Below are positions 1-6,593 of a stretch of 34,247 nucleotides of DNA, in pieces. The translations under genes were made by a program, and so were the position numbers. The notes under the pieces were generated by a model. It made no database searches. It saw only the letters and a program-made list of their open reading frames with translations, and was not told where the DNA came from. This DNA is from Planctomycetota bacterium (GTDB lineage Bacteria > Planctomycetota > Phycisphaerae > Phycisphaerales > Phycisphaeraceae): NCBI GenBank assembly GCA_026386955.1, contig JAPLMQ010000183.1:1-34247 (forward strand), given 5' to 3'. Each line of letters starts with the position of its first letter. Positions within the stretch are counted from its first letter, which is position 1.

Positions 1-181
1 GTTCACTCGTCCTGGCGAACGGCAGCGACGCGCCGATGCCCAAGGCGGCGAGCGCGGCGATCGAGCCGGCGCGGAGCCCGACGTGCGAGCAGGCTTTTGC
101 GAATTCGGTGGCCGCGATCGGCATGGCGATCGCGGCCACTACTTCCACACCGAGGCATGCGAAATAGAACGCGTCGCTCAT
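1..181 (-). CDS. Partial hydrophobic (membrane?) protein, N-terminal 60 residues
   Basis: The ATG at 181 is preceded by a strong GGAGGA ribosome-binding site five bases upstream, and the frame stays open to the left edge. Only about 60 codons are visible. They hold two hydrophobic stretches, at about residues 6-28 (rich in A, V, I) and 39-56 (rich in A, G, L, I), which look like membrane helices or an N-terminal membrane domain. I do not recognise the family. The gene starts 36 bp after the stop of the enolase-superfamily gene on the same strand, so the two are probably co-transcribed. A role such as sugar-acid transport would fit the neighbour, but nothing in the sequence shows it. Confidence 0.65.
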   Translation of the reverse strand, partial: MSDAFYFACLGVEVVAAIAMPIAATEFAKACSHVGLRAGSIAALAALGIGASLPFARTSE

Positions 182-217
182 GGATTCCTCCGGAGGGTTT
201 GCCCCATGGGGCGAGGG

Positions 218-1399
218 TCAGATCGTCAACGGCTTCGCGCGATAGGTCTTCAACGCCCCGGCGTTCAGCTCGATCCCCAACCCGGGCTTGGTCGGGGGCA
301 GCAGCACGCCGTCCTTGAAGGTCAGCCCGTCGGAGCAGAGGTCGCGGCGAAGCGGGGAGTCGCAGAGCGCCGCCGGCAGGTATTCGATGAACGGGCAGTG
401 TGGCACGGCGAAGGCCATGTGGGCCGACGCGGCGATGCCGATGCCGGTCTTCCAGCAGTGCGGGACGATCAGCCGGCCGCGGTCCTCGGCCATGTGGCAG
501 ACGCGCATCGCCTCGGTGAAGCCGCCCACGCGCCCCACGTCGGGCTGGGCGACGTCGACGAGTCCAACGTCCATCAGCTCGCGGAACTCGTGCCGGGTGT
601 TGAGCCACTCGCCCGCGGCGATCCGCATCGGGGCCTCGCGGGCGAGCTGGGCGTAGCCCTCGAGGTTGTCGGTGAGCAGCGGCGTCTCGAGGAAGAAGAT
701 GTCGAACTCGTCCCACTTCTTGACGGTGCGCAGGCAGGAGCGCGCGTCGCGCCAGAGGTATTGCACGTCGACCATCAGCGCGAAGTCGGGGCCGACCGCC
801 TGGCGCACGGCGCGGACGATCTCCGTCGCCTGCTCGTCGGTCCCGCGCAGGGCCTGGTGCCGGTAGGGGCCTGCGAGGGTGCATTCCATCTTGCCCGCGC
901 GGAACCCGGCCGCCTTGGCCTTCTTCGCCCAGGCGACGAGCGTCTGCGTGTAGAGCTCGACGTTGGTGCCCTCGGGCTGGAGCGAGGCGTAGGGGGTGAC
1001 GGTCTTCTGCACCGCGCAGCCGAGCAGCTTGTAGACCGGGAGGTTGAGGGCCTTGCCCTTGATGTCCCACAGGGCCATGTCGATCGCGCCCATGGCGCAG
1101 ATGACGGCCCCGCGGCGGCCCGACATGCAGGTGGCGGTGTAGGCGCGGTCCCATAGGGCGGCCGTGTCGAAGGGGTCCTGCCCGAGGTATACGTCCTTGA
1201 GGCCCATCGCCATCGAGTGGCTGCCGGGCGACTCGATGGCGGCGCGGGCGAGCCACGGGCCGGTGTCGGTCTCGCCCACGCCGGAGATCCCGGCGTCGGT
1301 GTGGACGATGACGACGAGGTTGTCCTGCGAGGAGCTGGTGGCGTCCTCCTGCAGGCCCGGGACGACCAAGACGTGGCATTCGATGGCGGTGATTTTCAT
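218..1399 (-). CDS. Enolase-superfamily (mandelate racemase / sugar-acid dehydratase-like) enzyme
   Basis: This 393-residue protein has the usual length and both domains of the mandelate racemase/muconate lactonizing enzyme group: an N-terminal capping domain (about 1-125) and a C-terminal TIM barrel. Visible metal ligands are Asp211 (MVDVQY), Glu238 (FLETP) and Glu264 (AAGEW). Asp287 (QPDVGR) and His314 (VPHCWKTG) match the Asp/His catalytic dyad of the acid-sugar dehydratase subgroup. Lys170 in GKME sits where that subgroup has its KxK motif, but the second Lys is replaced by Glu. The family abstracts the proton alpha to a carboxylate in a Mg2+-dependent reaction, commonly dehydrating aldonic acids. 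The exact substrate cannot be read from the sequence. The start is the ATG at 1399; its ribosome-binding site is weak. Confidence 0.9.
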   Translation of the reverse strand: MKITAIECHVLVVPGLQEDATSSSQDNLVVIVHTDAGISGVGETDTGPWLARAAIESPGSHSMAMGLKDVYLGQDPFDTAALWDRAYTATCMSGRRGAVICAMGAIDMALWDIKGKALNLPVYKLLGCAVQKTVTPYASLQPEGTNVELYTQTLVAWAKKAKAAGFRAGKMECTLAGPYRHQALRGTDEQATEIVRAVRQAVGPDFALMVDVQYLWRDARSCLRTVKKWDEFDIFFLETPLLTDNLEGYAQLAREAPMRIAAGEWLNTRHEFRELMDVGLVDVAQPDVGRVGGFTEAMRVCHMAEDRGRLIVPHCWKTGIGIAASAHMAFAVPHCPFIEYLPAALCDSPLRRDLCSDGLTFKDGVLLPPTKPGLGIELNAGALKTYRAKPLTI

Positions 1400-1416
1400 G
1401 GGGCGGGGCGTCTTTG

Positions 1417-1479
1417 CTCCTCTCCCTTCGGGAGAGGGTGGCCGGTACCTTCCAGGGGCGGCCGGGTGAGGGCGTGGGG
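1417..1479 (+). repeat. REP-like extragenic palindromic unit, copy 1
   Basis: This unit begins with an 8-bp hairpin (1419-1426 pairing with 1430-1437, loop TTC). It continues with GGGAGAGGGTGGC and, after a variable middle, GGGTGAGGGCGTG. The same two 13-mers occur in inverted orientation in the copy at 1556-1623. The pair lies between the PhyH stop (1636) and the enolase-family start (1399). Such paired palindromic units are typical of REP/BIME-like elements of high-GC bacteria. There is no T tract, so it is not a classical terminator. Confidence 0.7.
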
Positions 1480-1555
1480 TGTCGTGAAGAGCTTCCGATG
1501 CCGGATGACGTATGGTCGAGGGATTTTTTGCGAGATCGGGCGTCGCCGGTCAACT

Positions 1556-1623
1556 CACGCCCTCACCCGTCACGGATGAATACATCCGTGCCACCCTCTC
1601 CCGCCCCCGGAAAGGGAGAGGGG
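1556..1623 (-). repeat. REP-like extragenic palindromic unit, copy 2 (inverted)
   Basis: Read on the minus strand, this copy shares GGGAGAGGGTGGC and GGGTGAGGGCGTG with copy 1. It has its own 9-bp hairpin (1594-1602 pairing with 1614-1622). In the variable middle it carries a second perfect hairpin, CACGGATG/CATCCGTG (1571-1578 and 1583-1590, loop AATA), which is absent from copy 1. The unit ends 13 bp before the PhyH stop codon. Confidence 0.7.
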
Positions 1624-1635
1624 CAGGCACGCGCG

Positions 1636-2397
1636 TCACTTCGCGTACGCTTCGACCACCGCGCGGGTGAGCTTGTTGTAGTGCGAGTAGAACCGGCGCT
1701 GCTCGGCGTCGGGCACGTCCCACAGCCGGCGGGGGACGATGTTGTGCTCGCTGAACTGCGGGACGTCCTGCGGCTGCATGTAGAGGTGGAGCGTGCGGCG
1801 CTCGCGCGGGCCCGTGCCCCACTTGCCGCAGTGCCAGATCCCCGAGTTGACGAAGATCACCGACCCGGCCGGGGCGAACATCTCCCTCTCGCCCTTGTAG
1901 TAAATGCTGTCGGGCTCGACCGGCTCGGGCGCCTTGTTGACGGCGTGGCTTCCCGGCACGAGGCAGTAGCGGGCGGTCGTCTCATCGACGTCGGTGAGGT
2001 AGTAGATCATCGACAGGGCGGTGACGTCGTATTTGTTCTTGGGGTTCGGCCCCGTGTCGCGGTGCCAGCTCTCCACGCCCGGCTTCTGGTTGCCCTCGCG
2101 GATCATGATCGAGAACTCGCTGAAGACGATGTTCGGGATGATCGCCTTGGCGAGCGGGTAGAAGGCGGGATGGCGGATCAGGTAGTCGAGCTCGGGCATG
2201 TCGAGCAGGCACTGGGCCGTCTGCGAGCGGGCCCCGGTCGACCAGAAGTTCGGCCACTTGCCGCGGTGGCGGTCGATGACCTCGTTGGCTTGGTCGACCT
2301 CCGCGCGGGTCAGGACGTTGGGGAAGAGGACGTAGTCGTTCTTCGCGAAGAACTCGAGCTGCGAGGCGAGGTCGGGCGTGGCGGTCGCGGTGGACAT
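1636..2397 (-). CDS. Phytanoyl-CoA dioxygenase (PhyH) family protein
   Basis: This 253-residue protein is a probable Fe(II)/2-oxoglutarate oxygenase of the PhyH family. The facial triad is visible as His112 and Asp114 (ESWHRDTG) and His189 (GIWHCG). Arg200/Arg201 lie about a dozen residues further on, where the 2-oxoglutarate carboxylate is bound. The motif CLVPGSH (145-151) is also typical of the fold. The start is the ATG at 2397, with GGAG about eight bases upstream. The frame stays open far beyond this start, but that extension is antisense to the helicase gene and is not coding. The family hydroxylates small molecules of many kinds, so the substrate is unknown. It is cytoplasmic and lies upstream of the sugar-acid dehydratase-like gene on the same strand, separated by two REP-like repeats. 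Confidence 0.9.
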   Translation of the reverse strand: MSTATATPDLASQLEFFAKNDYVLFPNVLTRAEVDQANEVIDRHRGKWPNFWSTGARSQTAQCLLDMPELDYLIRHPAFYPLAKAIIPNIVFSEFSIMIREGNQKPGVESWHRDTGPNPKNKYDVTALSMIYYLTDVDETTARYCLVPGSHAVNKAPEPVEPDSIYYKGEREMFAPAGSVIFVNSGIWHCGKWGTGPRERRTLHLYMQPQDVPQFSEHNIVPRRLWDVPDAEQRRFYSHYNKLTRAVVEAYAK

Positions 2398-2519
2398 GAG
2401 ATTCTCCGAGGTCCGGGGTTTCCGGGGGCCGGGGGTTTCATGGTCGCCGGTGGCGACAATCCGGTGAGGGTGTTCCGGGAAAAACAGTGTATCGCGGGCG
2501 CGGCAAAAGGGGGCGTGGC

Positions 2520-2550
2520 GGGGCGACGGGGGGCGGGGAGGCGTGGGGGG
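2520..2550 (+). other. G-rich tract with quadruplex-forming pattern
   Basis: Four runs of at least four Gs follow each other with short loops: GGGG, CGAC, GGGGGG, C, GGGG, AGGCGT, GGGGGG. This fits the usual G-quadruplex pattern on the plus strand. It lies about 120-150 bp upstream of the phyH start and 77 bp left of the parS-like palindrome. Whether it folds in vivo is not shown. Confidence 0.45.
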
Positions 2551-2626
2551 AGCGGGCCGGGAGGGAAGCGCATGGAGGGCATCGGCGGCACATTTTTTAC
2601 ACGCCTCGCGAGGCTCACGAAGCCGT

Positions 2627-2662
2627 TGCGCAAACGTGTTCCACGTGGAACACGTTTGCGCA
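2627..2662. promoter_or_regulatory. parS: parS-like centromere site inside a 36-bp perfect palindrome
   Basis: The core at 2637-2652 reads TGTTCCACGTGGAACA, which fits the bacterial parS consensus (TGTTNCACGTGNAACA) recognised by ParB. The symmetry extends without mismatch ten more bases on each side (TGCGCAAACG and its complement), giving a perfect 36-bp palindrome centred between 2644 and 2645. There is no T tract on either side, so a terminator is unlikely. ParB loads at parS, spreads and recruits SMC near the replication origin. The call rests on sequence match alone; parA and parB are not in this window. Confidence 0.8.
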
Positions 2663-2886
2663 GGGAGCGACCCCCGTTTTTGAGCGAATATCGAGGCCTT
2701 TTCCCGCTGTCGAAGTGACGCTTTCGTTTGAGGCGCGAGCGGAGCCCGAAGGGCCGTCTTGAAGCCCCTTTCGCGCCCCAGAAGAGACAAGTTCGCCGGC
2801 GCAAATCGATTTGGCGCAAACCGGCTTGTTGGGCAGGCCGCGTCGGGTGGGGCTGGCCAGGCGCGATCGCCCTGGCCTCGCCCCGC

Positions 2887-2892
2887 TACAAT
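2887..2892 (+). promoter_or_regulatory. Possible -10 hexamer TACAAT for dinG
   Basis: TACAAT ends 12 bases before the helicase ATG at 2905. If it is used, transcription would start at about 2899, giving an almost leaderless mRNA. This agrees with the lack of a Shine-Dalgarno sequence before that ATG. No good -35 hexamer is seen at the right distance, so the call is weak. Confidence 0.3.
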
Positions 2893-2904
2893 CAATTCGC
2901 ACGG

Positions 2905-5175
2905 ATGCCCTTCGACCCGCTCAAGATCATCGCCCCCGACGGACCCATCGCGAGACGGCTGGGCGAGCGCTATGAATACCGCCCCGAGCAGGCGCAGATG
3001 ATGGAGGCGGTCGCCGGCGCGATGGAGGGCGGTCAGAAGCTCTTGGTCGAGGCGGGCACAGGCGTCGGCAAGTCGTTCGCCTATCTGCTCCCCGCGATCC
3101 AGCGCGTCGTCGGCTCCTCCTCGTCCACGGGCTCCGCAGGCGACGAACCACGTCCGCGACCCGCGAACGACGACCCCGACGGACTCGCCGACGACGACTC
3201 GGTCGAGGAGCCCCACGGCCTGCTCGACGCCGAGCCTCCGCGCCGGCGCGAGCGGATCATCATCTCCACTCACACCATCGCGCTGCAGGAGCAGCTCCTG
3301 CAGAAGGACCTCCCGCTCCTGCAGGCGGTGATCCCCGAGGAGTTCTCCGCGGTGCTGGTCAAGGGGCGTGGGAACTACGTCTCGCTCCGCCGGCTGTCGG
3401 GTGCCTCCGCGCGGCAGACTCAGCTCTTCGTCGAGCCTGAGATGCTCCGCTCGCTCCACCGCATCGAGGACTGGGCCTACGAGACCGACGACGGATCGCT
3501 CGCGACGCTCCCGCAGCTCGAGCGCCCCTCGGTCTGGGAGAAGGCCCAGAGCGACTCGGGCAACTGTATGGGCAGGCGCTGCCCGACCTACGACAAGTGC
3601 TTCTACCAGCGGGCCCGCCGGCGGATGGAGAACGCCGACATCCTCATCGTCAACCACGCGCTCTTCTTCTCCGACCTCGCGCTGCGGGCCCAGGGCGTGG
3701 GCTTCCTCCCGCACTACGACCACGTCATCCTCGACGAGGCCCACACCATCGAGGACGTCGCCAGCGACCACTTCGGCCTCTCCTGCAGCGAGGCCCAGGT
3801 GAAGTTCCTGCTCAACACGCTTTTGCACGGGCGCTCGGGGCGCGGGTTCCTCTCCGCGCTCGACGGGCGGGCCGACCCCGCGGCCTTGGAACGGGCCTGC
3901 CGATCGGTCGACCAGACGGAGCGGGCGACGGAGTTCTTCTTCGACAGCCTGGTGCGCCACCAGCAGTCGCACGGGCGCCCGAACGGGCGCATCGACGGGC
4001 CCAACGTGGTGGAGGACGTGCTCAGCCCGCGCTTCGAGGAGCTGGCCCTGGTGCTCAAGCTGGTGCGCGACACCGCGACCGACGAGGCCGACCGCTTCGA
4101 GCTCTCGGGCTACGCGGGGCGCTGCGAGGATGCGGCGGGGGGGCTGAAGGCGATCATCGCCCAGCAGGTGCCCGACTGCGTCTACTGGGTGGAACTCGGG
4201 ACGGGCGGTCGCTCAAGGCGGGTGTCGCTCTCGTGCTCGCCCATCGACGTCGGCCCGCTGCTTCGCGAGAGGCTCTTCCAGGCGATGACTCCAGAGGGAC
4301 GCCCGATCAGCGTGACGCTCACATCGGCGACGATGGCAACGGGCACCACTAAACCCACTGAAAAAAAACCTGCGAAGCGGGCCCCGAAGCCGGCGGCCGA
4401 TTTCGACGCCGATGAACCGGCCCCATTCCCCGACGCGCCGATTCGCCCGGCGCCGACCGGCCCGTTCGCCCACCTGCAGGCCCGCCTGGGCTGCGCCGAC
4501 GCGCTGACCCTCCAGCTCGGCTCGCCCTTCGACTACAAGACCCAGGCCAAGCTGCTCGTCGACCGCTTCGTGCCCGAGCCCAACGATCCCACCCACTTCG
4601 ACGCGCTGCTCCCGCGCATCCTCGAGCACATCGACCGCTCCGACGGCGGGGCGTTCGTCCTCTTCACCAGCTACGCATCGTTGCAGCGCTCGGCCAAGTG
4701 GCTCGCGCCCTTCCTCTCCGCCCGCGGGATGCCCATGCTTGTGCAGGGCGAGGGCGAGCAGCGCAGCGCCCTGCTCGAGCGGTTCCGAGGCGACCTGCGC
4801 AGCGTGCTCCTGGGCACCGACAGCTTCTGGCAGGGCGTCGATGTCCGCGGCGAGGCGCTGCGGAACGTCATCATCACCCGCCTGCCCTTCGCCGTGCCCG
4901 ACCGCCCGCTGGTCGAGGCCCGCATGGAGCGCATCACGGCCCGCGGGGGAAACCCGTTCAACGACTACTCGCTGCCCGAGGCGATCCTGAAGTTCAAGCA
5001 GGGCTTCGGCCGGCTGATCCGCTCGCGGCAGGACACGGGCACCGTCGTCGTGCTCGATCCGCGGATCGTCACCAAGCCGTACGGGAAGCGGTTCATCGGC
5101 GCGCTGCCCGACGTGCCGGTGGTCCAGGCGACCCGCCCCGGCCACGCGGGGATGAAGCCCGATCCGATGGGGTGA
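2905..5175 (+). CDS. dinG: DinG-type ATP-dependent DNA helicase (XPD/DinG superfamily 2)
   Basis: This 756-residue protein unwinds DNA 5'-3' in damage repair, judging by its family. Visible motifs are Walker A AGTGVGKS (50-57), DEAH (277-280), the motif V region [13 protein letters not shown] and motif [14 protein letters not shown] near the C-terminus. Three cysteines (221, 226, 232) have the C-x4-C-x5-C spacing of the DinG iron-sulfur domain. The fourth ligand, normally Cys in the NYxC segment, appears to be Ser160 in [12 protein letters not shown]. An acidic low-complexity insert lies at about 70-112, and a Lys/Pro-rich linker separates the two helicase halves. The frame is open upstream to 2728, but conserved-looking sequence begins at the ATG at 2905 (MPFDPLK). 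There is no N-terminal exonuclease domain. It converges on the VOC gene with a 26-bp gap. Confidence 0.93.
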   Translation: MPFDPLKIIAPDGPIARRLGERYEYRPEQAQMMEAVAGAMEGGQKLLVEAGTGVGKSFAYLLPAIQRVVGSSSSTGSAGDEPRPRPANDDPDGLADDDSVEEPHGLLDAEPPRRRERIIISTHTIALQEQLLQKDLPLLQAVIPEEFSAVLVKGRGNYVSLRRLSGASARQTQLFVEPEMLRSLHRIEDWAYETDDGSLATLPQLERPSVWEKAQSDSGNCMGRRCPTYDKCFYQRARRRMENADILIVNHALFFSDLALRAQGVGFLPHYDHVILDEAHTIEDVASDHFGLSCSEAQVKFLLNTLLHGRSGRGFLSALDGRADPAALERACRSVDQTERATEFFFDSLVRHQQSHGRPNGRIDGPNVVEDVLSPRFEELALVLKLVRDTATDEADRFELSGYAGRCEDAAGGLKAIIAQQVPDCVYWVELGTGGRSRRVSLSCSPIDVGPLLRERLFQAMTPEGRPISVTLTSATMATGTTKPTEKKPAKRAPKPAADFDADEPAPFPDAPIRPAPTGPFAHLQARLGCADALTLQLGSPFDYKTQAKLLVDRFVPEPNDPTHFDALLPRILEHIDRSDGGAFVLFTSYASLQRSAKWLAPFLSARGMPMLVQGEGEQRSALLERFRGDLRSVLLGTDSFWQGVDVRGEALRNVIITRLPFAVPDRPLVEARMERITARGGNPFNDYSLPEAILKFKQGFGRLIRSRQDTGTVVVLDPRIVTKPYGKRFIGALPDVPVVQATRPGHAGMKPDPMG

Positions 5176-5201
5176 TCGAAGATGGCGCGCCAGGCGACGG
5201 T

Positions 5202-5678
5202 TCACGCCCCCGCGCGGTACTCGCACAGCTCAAGCAGGTTGTCCTCGGGGTCGCGGAAGTAGACCAGCCGCTTGCGCAGCCCGCCGGCGTACTTCACCTG
5301 CGCGTCGGGCACCTGCTGCACGTCGCCGAAGAAGCGCACGCCCGCGGCGCCGAGCCGGCCGACCAGCGCGTCGATGGCGTCGACCCGGAAGGCCATGTGG
5401 CGCAGGCCCATCGCGTTGGGGCGGTCGGGGTTCGGCATCGGCACCGCAGCGGGCGATCGGTAGGCAATCAACTCGATGCGCGGGCCGGCGGTCGTCGACG
5501 GGAACTCCAGGTAGACCACGTCCGCGTCCACATCAGGCAACCCCACCACAGCCTCGATCCACGGCCCGTTGATGCGGACCTCCTTCGTCACCCGCAGCCC
5601 CAGCACGTCGCGGTAGAATGCCTTCATCGCGGGCAGGTCGCGGACGACGAGATTGACGTGGTCGATCGCGGCGAGCAT
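5202..5678 (-). CDS. VOC-superfamily (glyoxalase/bleomycin-resistance/dioxygenase fold) protein
   Basis: This 158-residue protein contains two beta-alpha-beta-beta-beta modules typical of the vicinal oxygen chelate fold. Candidate metal ligands are His7 (IDHVNLVV), Glu69 (RIELIAY), His94 (LRHMAFRVD) and Glu150 (NLLELCEY), the standard H-E-H-E set. The C-terminal FRDPEDNLLELCEY is highly characteristic. Members act as lyases, isomerases or dioxygenases on varied small molecules, so the substrate cannot be named. The start is the ATG at 5678, 5 bp after the stop of the MORN-variant gene, so it is the last gene of a minus-strand cluster. Confidence 0.9.
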   Translation of the reverse strand: MLAAIDHVNLVVRDLPAMKAFYRDVLGLRVTKEVRINGPWIEAVVGLPDVDADVVYLEFPSTTAGPRIELIAYRSPAAVPMPNPDRPNAMGLRHMAFRVDAIDALVGRLGAAGVRFFGDVQQVPDAQVKYAGGLRKRLVYFRDPEDNLLELCEYRAGA

Positions 5679-5683
5679 GGGCC

Positions 5684-6571
5684 TCACTTCCCCTTCTCGT
5701 AATCGGCCTGGCTGGCCTCGTCGCCCTTGATGTACCAAATCGTCTTGATGAGCTTGCCCTCGGAGTCGAAGTCGCGGGCGGGGCCGTGCATCAGGCCGTC
5801 CTTGAAGGCGATCTCCCGCTTGGGCTTGCCGTTGAGGTAGAACTCTCGCACGAGGCCCTGGATCCTCCCGCCCACGTACGGGACGGCCTTCTTGACCTGC
5901 TTCGTGCCGGGCCAGTAGTCGGTCATGTCGCCCTCTCGCTTGCCGTCCTTGAGGAGGGTGACGCGGACGAGCGAGCCGTCGGGGTCGTAGGCCTTGCTCT
6001 CGCCGGACTCGATGCCGTTGACGAAGGGCGTCTCGCTCGCGACCTTGCCGCCGGAGTTGAAGACCTGGCGGACGCCCTGGATCTTGCCGTCGACCCAAGG
6101 GGTGACGGACGTGACCTTGTGGTCGTTGTAGACCGTCTCGGGGCCGTTCTTCACGCCGGCTTTGTAGGTGACGGAGCGGATGACGCCCCGCCAGCGGAAC
6201 ATGATCGACTCGAGCCCGTCGACCTGCCCCTGGGCGTTGAGCGGCGCGAGCGAGTGGAGTTCGCGCCGTACGCCCAGGACGGGTTCGTAATATTCCTCGA
6301 GCTGGACGCGGATGACCGTCTCCGCGGGGAGCTTCTGCTGCTTGATGTAGTTCGCGGCGTGGACCGCGACGCCGGCCGACTCCGCGGTGGGCTTCGCGGG
6401 GTCGACGATGGTCGTGAGGATGCGCTCCGGCCCGCCCTCCTCGGCGCCCTGCGCGGTGGCGGGAGCGTCCGCGCCGAGCGCGGCGACGGCGGAAAACGCC
6501 GTGACGGACGCAAAGCCGGCGGCCGCGAGCGACAACAGCGACATCGTCAGCGGCCGACACTGCATCGTCAT
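5684..6571 (-). CDS. Secreted MORN-variant repeat protein
   Basis: The 295-residue product begins with a signal peptide (hydrophobic 8-32, likely cleavage around 33-41 after AxA-type residues). Residues from about 140 to the end form roughly six repeats of 20-24 residues with patterns such as GKIQGVRQVFNSGGKVASE and GLMHGPARDFDSEGKLI. These are typical of MORN_2 / YwqK-like repeats, which make an open beta sheet. The role is unknown; such proteins are common at the periphery of Planctomycetota cells. Residues 50-130 show no motif I recognise. A second ATG two codons downstream could also be the start; I kept the first because GGAAG lies just before it. It is 22 bp from the CBM9-like gene. Confidence 0.82.
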   Translation of the reverse strand: MTMQCRPLTMSLLSLAAAGFASVTAFSAVAALGADAPATAQGAEEGGPERILTTIVDPAKPTAESAGVAVHAANYIKQQKLPAETVIRVQLEEYYEPVLGVRRELHSLAPLNAQGQVDGLESIMFRWRGVIRSVTYKAGVKNGPETVYNDHKVTSVTPWVDGKIQGVRQVFNSGGKVASETPFVNGIESGESKAYDPDGSLVRVTLLKDGKREGDMTDYWPGTKQVKKAVPYVGGRIQGLVREFYLNGKPKREIAFKDGLMHGPARDFDSEGKLIKTIWYIKGDEASQADYEKGK

Positions 6572-6593
6572 GGCGCTTCCATCCCGAGGCGGG

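Larger units (their letters stand above)
2398..2904. other. 507-bp intergenic region between divergent phyH and dinG
   Basis: I see no convincing gene here. From left to right it holds a G-rich tract (2509-2573), the 36-bp palindrome with a parS-like core (2627-2662), a perfect 12-bp palindrome CAAATCGATTTG (2802-2813) inside a larger imperfect hairpin, and a TACAAT hexamer just before the helicase start. It must also carry the promoters of the two divergent genes, but I could not find a matched -35/-10 pair for either. Confidence 0.7.

Noticed and set aside
1419..1437. Hairpin of REP copy 1 as an intrinsic terminator of phyH
   Set aside because: No T run follows on the minus strand; shared sequence with the inverted copy makes a repeat element the better explanation.
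2627..2662. 36-bp palindrome as a transcription terminator
   Set aside because: No T tract follows on either strand, and it lies between divergent genes, where no terminator is needed.
2398..3972. Upstream extension of the phyH frame across the intergenic region and the start of dinG
   Set aside because: The extension has no recognisable sequence, runs antisense to the helicase, and the ATG at 2397 has a good ribosome-binding site and a normal PhyH N-terminus.
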